Source: Acidimicrobiaceae bacterium
GTDB taxonomy: Bacteria; Actinomycetota; Acidimicrobiia; Acidimicrobiales; Palsa-688
Length of the DNA: 7,848 nucleotides
Assembly: GCA_009785715.1 (NCBI GenBank)
Contig: WQVT01000092.1
Span: forward strand, 1-7,848
Reading direction: 5' to 3'
Translations under genes and position numbers: made by a program
Shown here: piece after piece, positions 5,596 through 7,848 of the stretch
Layout of the letters: every line of letters begins with the position of its first letter
How positions within the stretch are numbered: position 1 is the first letter of the stretch
Notes under the pieces: model-generated
What the model was told of the DNA's origin: nothing
What the model saw: the letters and a program-made list of their open reading frames with translations, nothing else
Database searches by the model: none

Positions 5596-6195
5596 TCAGG
5601 GGCGCAGGCCGGCGACGAGGAGGTCGAACATCCGCTCCACGCGCTCGGCGCGGTCCTCGGCCTGATCGCTGGCGACGATGATGCCGTGGATCAGGGCGAG
5701 CACGTCGGAGATGTTGACCGCCTGGCGAACCTGGCCCGCCTCCTGAGCGCGCTGCAAGAGGACCGCCCCTGCGTCGCGCGCCGCGAGGCAGGCCACCTGG
5801 ATGGTGCTGCCCTCGGTGTGCTTGGCGTTCATGACGGCTGCCCCCATGCTCCGGCCCCGGGCGCCGAAGACCATCTGCATCCGGAGCCACTCGACGAGGA
5901 GGTCGAGGGGCGCCCGCTCGTCGCAGTCCTCACACATCTCCTCGCCGACGCGCCGCAGCTGCTCGGCGTCGTCGAGGAAGACCGCCTCGAGCAGCGCCTG
6001 GCGGTTCGGGAAGTGCCGGTAGAGCGTGCCGATGCCCACCCCGGCCTGCCGGGCGATGTCCTCGAGCACGATGTCGCCGCCGTGCTCGGCGACGGCCGCG
6101 CGCGCCACCTCGAGGACCCGGTCGTAGTTCCGCTGGGCGTCGGCCCGGCGGGGGCGCCGGGCACCGGCAGATTCTGTGGCAGTTAGTTGGCTCAT
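5596..6195 (-). CDS. TetR/AcrR family transcriptional regulator, 199 aa
   Basis: The N-terminal DNA-binding domain covers about residues 20-68. Its helix-turn-helix reads LEDIARQAGVGIGTLYRHF (44-62), a very typical TetR recognition region. The remaining 130 residues are the helical ligand-binding and dimerisation part, which varies between regulators, so the ligand cannot be inferred. A CxxC pair (C88, C91) in an acidic context (MCEDCDE) is unusual at this place. The gene is divergent from the MFS exporter gene. The shared intergenic region contains a palindrome overlapping the exporter promoter, so the protein is most likely its local repressor and may also control itself. ATG at 6195 is the first start in frame with the conserved domain; its Shine-Dalgarno is poor. 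The first codons (CAA, CTA, ACT, ACA) are less GC-biased than the rest. Confidence 0.95.
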   Translation of the reverse strand: MSQLTATESAGARRPRRADAQRNYDRVLEVARAAVAEHGGDIVLEDIARQAGVGIGTLYRHFPNRQALLEAVFLDDAEQLRRVGEEMCEDCDERAPLDLLVEWLRMQMVFGARGRSMGAAVMNAKHTEGSTIQVACLAARDAGAVLLQRAQEAGQVRQAVNISDVLALIHGIIVASDQAEDRAERVERMFDLLVAGLRP

Positions 6196-6269
6196 TGTTC
6201 GTAGGCTGTCGCTCTTGGCTGCTCCCGGGGTGGGACCGCCCTCCCGCTGGTCATCCCCGAAAAAATGAC

Positions 6270-6298
6270 TTGCAAAACGGAGGGAACCTCCGTATAGT
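6270..6298 (+). promoter_or_regulatory. Sigma70-like promoter for the MFS exporter gene
   Basis: TTGCAA (6270-6275), a 17-bp spacer and TATAGT (6293-6298) match the housekeeping consensus at 4/6 and 5/6 positions with ideal spacing. Transcription would start near 6305, giving a leader of about 190 nt before the start codon. It is the best promoter match I found in the window. Confidence 0.7.
6277..6293. promoter_or_regulatory. Probable TetR operator, copy 1 (in the promoter spacer)
   Basis: ACGGAGG (6277-6283) and CCTCCGT (6287-6293) form a perfect inverted repeat around GAA. It fills the spacer between the -35 and -10 hexamers and touches the -10. Binding there would block RNA polymerase. 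The divergent TetR protein is the obvious candidate to bind; this is inferred from position and symmetry. Confidence 0.75.
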
Positions 6299-6302
6299 AA
6301 GT

Positions 6303-6314
6303 GGAGGCAACCTC
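6303..6314. promoter_or_regulatory. Possible TetR operator, copy 2 (near the transcription start)
   Basis: GGAGGCAACCTC differs from the core of copy 1 (GGAGGGAACCTC, 6279-6290) at one base and lies exactly 24 bp downstream. Symmetry is weaker, with perfect arms of only 4 bp (GAGG/CCTC). It would cover the expected start point, so it may be a secondary, lower-affinity site. Confidence 0.55.
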
Positions 6315-6320
6315 AGGTTA

Positions 6321-6370
6321 GGTCCTCCGGGCGGATAACGCCAGGACCAATCGGGCGGAGCGTCTGGTCC
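6321..6370 (+). promoter_or_regulatory. MFS leader segments able to form two alternative hairpins
   Basis: GGTCCT (6321-6326) pairs with AGGACC (6343-6348). The inner stem GGCG (6330-6333)/CGCC (6339-6342) closes a GATAA loop, giving 10 bp with a 3-nt bulge. The overlapping segment GGACCA (6344-6349) also pairs perfectly with TGGTCC (6365-6370), so the two folds exclude each other. Both lie in the predicted exporter leader. No T-run follows, so transcription attenuation is not directly indicated. A further hairpin, GGTCCGG (6432-6438) with CCGGGCC (6447-6453, one G-U pair), stands 34 nt before the Shine-Dalgarno. The rest of the leader contains no start codon with a good ribosome binding site. 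Confidence 0.35.
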
Positions 6371-6498
6371 CCACCGGCGCCCAGGTTCGGTTGATTCGGG
6401 TGTCTATCCGGGAGGTCCATCCCCCACCACCGGTCCGGAACGTCGGCCGGGCCTGGGTCGCCACGTCCCCCATTCGCCCATCCCCCCAAGGAGCACTC

Positions 6499-7848
6499 AT
6501 GCCTCTCGCTTTACGCGCCCCTTCACGCTCCTCGATCGCCCTGGCGGTCATCGTGACCTGCCAGCTGATGGTGGTCCTTGACGCCACCGTCGTGAACATC
6601 GCCCTCGCCCCCATCCAGCGTTCGCTGCACTTCACCCCCGCCGGCCTCTCCTGGGTCATTGACGCCTACAGCCTGACCTTCGGCGGCCTCCTCCTCCTCG
6701 GAGGGCGGGCCGGGGACGTGTTCGGCAGGCGCCGGATGCTGATGATCGGCCTCACGGTGTTCACCACCGCCTCACTCCTCGGTGGGTTCGCCACCGACTC
6801 GACCTGGCTGCTCGTCACCCGGGCCGCGCAGGGAGTCGGTGCCGCCCTCGCCTCCCCGAGCACGCTGAGCCTGATCAGCGCCACCTTCGAGGAGGGCCCG
6901 GCCCGCAACCGCGCCCTCGGCATCTTCACCGCCGTCTCGGCCGGTGGCGGATCGCTCGGCCTGGTGCTGGGCGGGGCCCTGACTTCCTGGGTGTCGTGGC
7001 GGTGGAACCTGTTCATCAACGTTCCGATCGGCGTGGCCATCATCGCCCTCGCTCCCCGCTTCGTGCCCGAACCGCCCCGCAACGGCGGGCGACTGGACGT
7101 CGCCGGGGCGGCCCTCGCCACCGCCGGGCTCGGCGGGGTCATCTACGCCTTCATCCGTCTCGCCGAGAAGGGCAGCACGGGAGTGACCGCGGGGTCGTTC
7201 GTGGCGGGTGCCGTCCTGCTGGCGGCCTTCGTGGCCGTCGAGCGCCGGCGCAGCCAGCCGCTGCTGCCCATCCGGCTCATCACCGACCGCCTCCGCGGCC
7301 CGGCGTACCTGGACATCCTGCTGGTCCCGGCCGTCATGTTCGGCGTGTTCTTCTTCATCAGCCAGTACCTGGAGAACGACCTGCACTTCAGCGCCATCGG
7401 CGCAGGGGTCGCCTTCCTCCCGCTCACCGGCCTGATCTTCACCAGCTCCCGGATCACGCCCCGCCTGATCGGCCGCCTCGGCCCCCGGCCGCTGCTGCTC
7501 TTCGGGCTGACGACCCTGGCGATCGCCACGATCTGGATCTCGCGGGCCACGCCGTCCTCCGGCTACCTGGAGAGCCTCTTCGGGCCGTTGGTGCTCTTCG
7601 GGCTCGGGGCGGGCTTCTGCTTCCTCCCGCTCAGCGTGACGATCCTCTCCGGCGTGCCCCGCAACGACGCCGGGGCGGCATCCGGGATGCTGCAGACCAT
7701 GCAGCAGACCGGGGCGGCGCTCGGCGTTGCCGCCCTCACCAGCGTGGCCACCAGCCACGGCCAGGGCGACGCGCTCCTCACCGGGGCGGCGATCGTCATG
7801 GTGGCGCTGGCGTTGTCGGTGCTGACCATCCGGCCGGCCCGACGGACG
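6499..7848 (+). CDS. MFS exporter of the DHA2 (EmrB/QacA) family, first 450 codons (runs off the window)
   Basis: This is a proton-driven drug or metabolite exporter in the inner membrane. The frame is open from ATG at 6499 to the window edge without a stop. The family signatures are in order: LDATVVNIA at 27-35 (D28 in TM1), motif A GGRAGDVFGRRRM at 68-80, motif B RAAQGVGAA at 108-116, the glycine-rich antiporter motif C region GGGSLGLVLGG at 149-159, and the DHA2-typical SWRWNLFINVPIG at 166-178. The remainder is a series of hydrophobic segments consistent with 14 TMs. The last visible residues look like the end of the final TM, so little is probably missing. AAGGAG (6488-6493) 5 nt upstream fixes the start. 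The frame stays open to GTG at 6400, but that extension is Pro-rich and lacks a ribosome binding site. Codon 5 is TTA (6511-6513). The substrate is unknown; control by the divergent TetR gene is likely. Confidence 0.94.
   Translation, partial: MPLALRAPSRSSIALAVIVTCQLMVVLDATVVNIALAPIQRSLHFTPAGLSWVIDAYSLTFGGLLLLGGRAGDVFGRRRMLMIGLTVFTTASLLGGFATDSTWLLVTRAAQGVGAALASPSTLSLISATFEEGPARNRALGIFTAVSAGGGSLGLVLGGALTSWVSWRWNLFINVPIGVAIIALAPRFVPEPPRNGGRLDVAGAALATAGLGGVIYAFIRLAEKGSTGVTAGSFVAGAVLLAAFVAVERRRSQPLLPIRLITDRLRGPAYLDILLVPAVMFGVFFFISQYLENDLHFSAIGAGVAFLPLTGLIFTSSRITPRLIGRLGPRPLLLFGLTTLAIATIWISRATPSSGYLESLFGPLVLFGLGAGFCFLPLSVTILSGVPRNDAGAASGMLQTMQQTGAALGVAALTSVATSHGQGDALLTGAAIVMVALALSVLTIRPARRT

Noticed and set aside
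6227..6240. T-box-like sequence GGGGTGGGACCGCC, close to the conserved T-box AGGGUGGNACCGCG
   Set aside because: It lies upstream of the predicted exporter promoter. The space needed for a T-box Stem I would fall inside the tetR gene, and no amino-acid-related gene follows. Similarity is probably chance in GC-rich DNA.
6400..6498. Upstream in-frame GTG (6400) and TTG (6391) that would lengthen the MFS protein
   Set aside because: The added residues are Pro/Arg-rich with no membrane or family similarity, and no ribosome binding site precedes them. ATG at 6499 has AAGGAG 5 nt upstream.
6666..7758. Several minus-strand ORFs opposite the MFS gene (up to 328 codons)
   Set aside because: The plus frame has all the MFS signature motifs in order. 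The antisense frames are low-complexity Arg/Gly/Asp-rich products.

Overview
The window is high-GC DNA with a strong preference for G or C at codon third positions, GTG and TTG starts beside ATG, and an actinobacterial-type ribosomal protein S1. This points to an Actinomycetota chromosome. A Thr/Val/Pro linker in one membrane protein gives me an impression of Acidimicrobiia or a relative, but the class is a guess.

Layout from left to right: (1) the last 54 codons of a plus-strand gene, probably a class-III PLP aminotransferase (ends 163); (2) a plus-strand cyclase-family (kynurenine-formamidase-like) metal hydrolase with a TTG start (250-1203); (3) converging on it, the minus-strand rpsA gene for ribosomal protein S1 (1236-2681); (4) upstream of rpsA on the same strand, a two-pass membrane protein with a RodZ-type C-terminal domain and a long repeat-rich Pro/Ala linker (2892-4298); (5) divergent from it, a plus-strand pair joined by an ATGA overlap: an aldo/keto reductase (4465-5274) and a small YjdJ-type GNAT protein (5271-5567), possibly led by a 16-codon leader ORF; (6) a minus-strand TetR regulator (5596-6195); (7) divergent from it, a DHA2/EmrB-QacA-type MFS exporter (6499 to past the window end).

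The clearest functional unit is the tetR/MFS pair. Its intergenic region carries a good sigma70-like promoter pointing at the exporter (TTGCAA, 17 bp, TATAGT). A perfect 7-3-7 palindrome lies inside the spacer, and a second copy of the palindrome core lies 24 bp downstream. This is the arrangement expected for a locally repressed drug exporter. Between the predicted start of transcription and the exporter start codon is a leader of about 190 nt containing complementary segments that can fold in two mutually exclusive ways. That is the most unusual regulatory feature I found.

No rRNA, tRNA, CRISPR array, insertion sequence or phage gene is visible. Most genes are ordinary housekeeping or accessory metabolism. 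The items worth a second look are the exporter leader, the RodZ-domain protein that lacks the usual helix-turn-helix, the possible leader peptide before the aldo/keto reductase, and several short tandem repeats in intergenic DNA.
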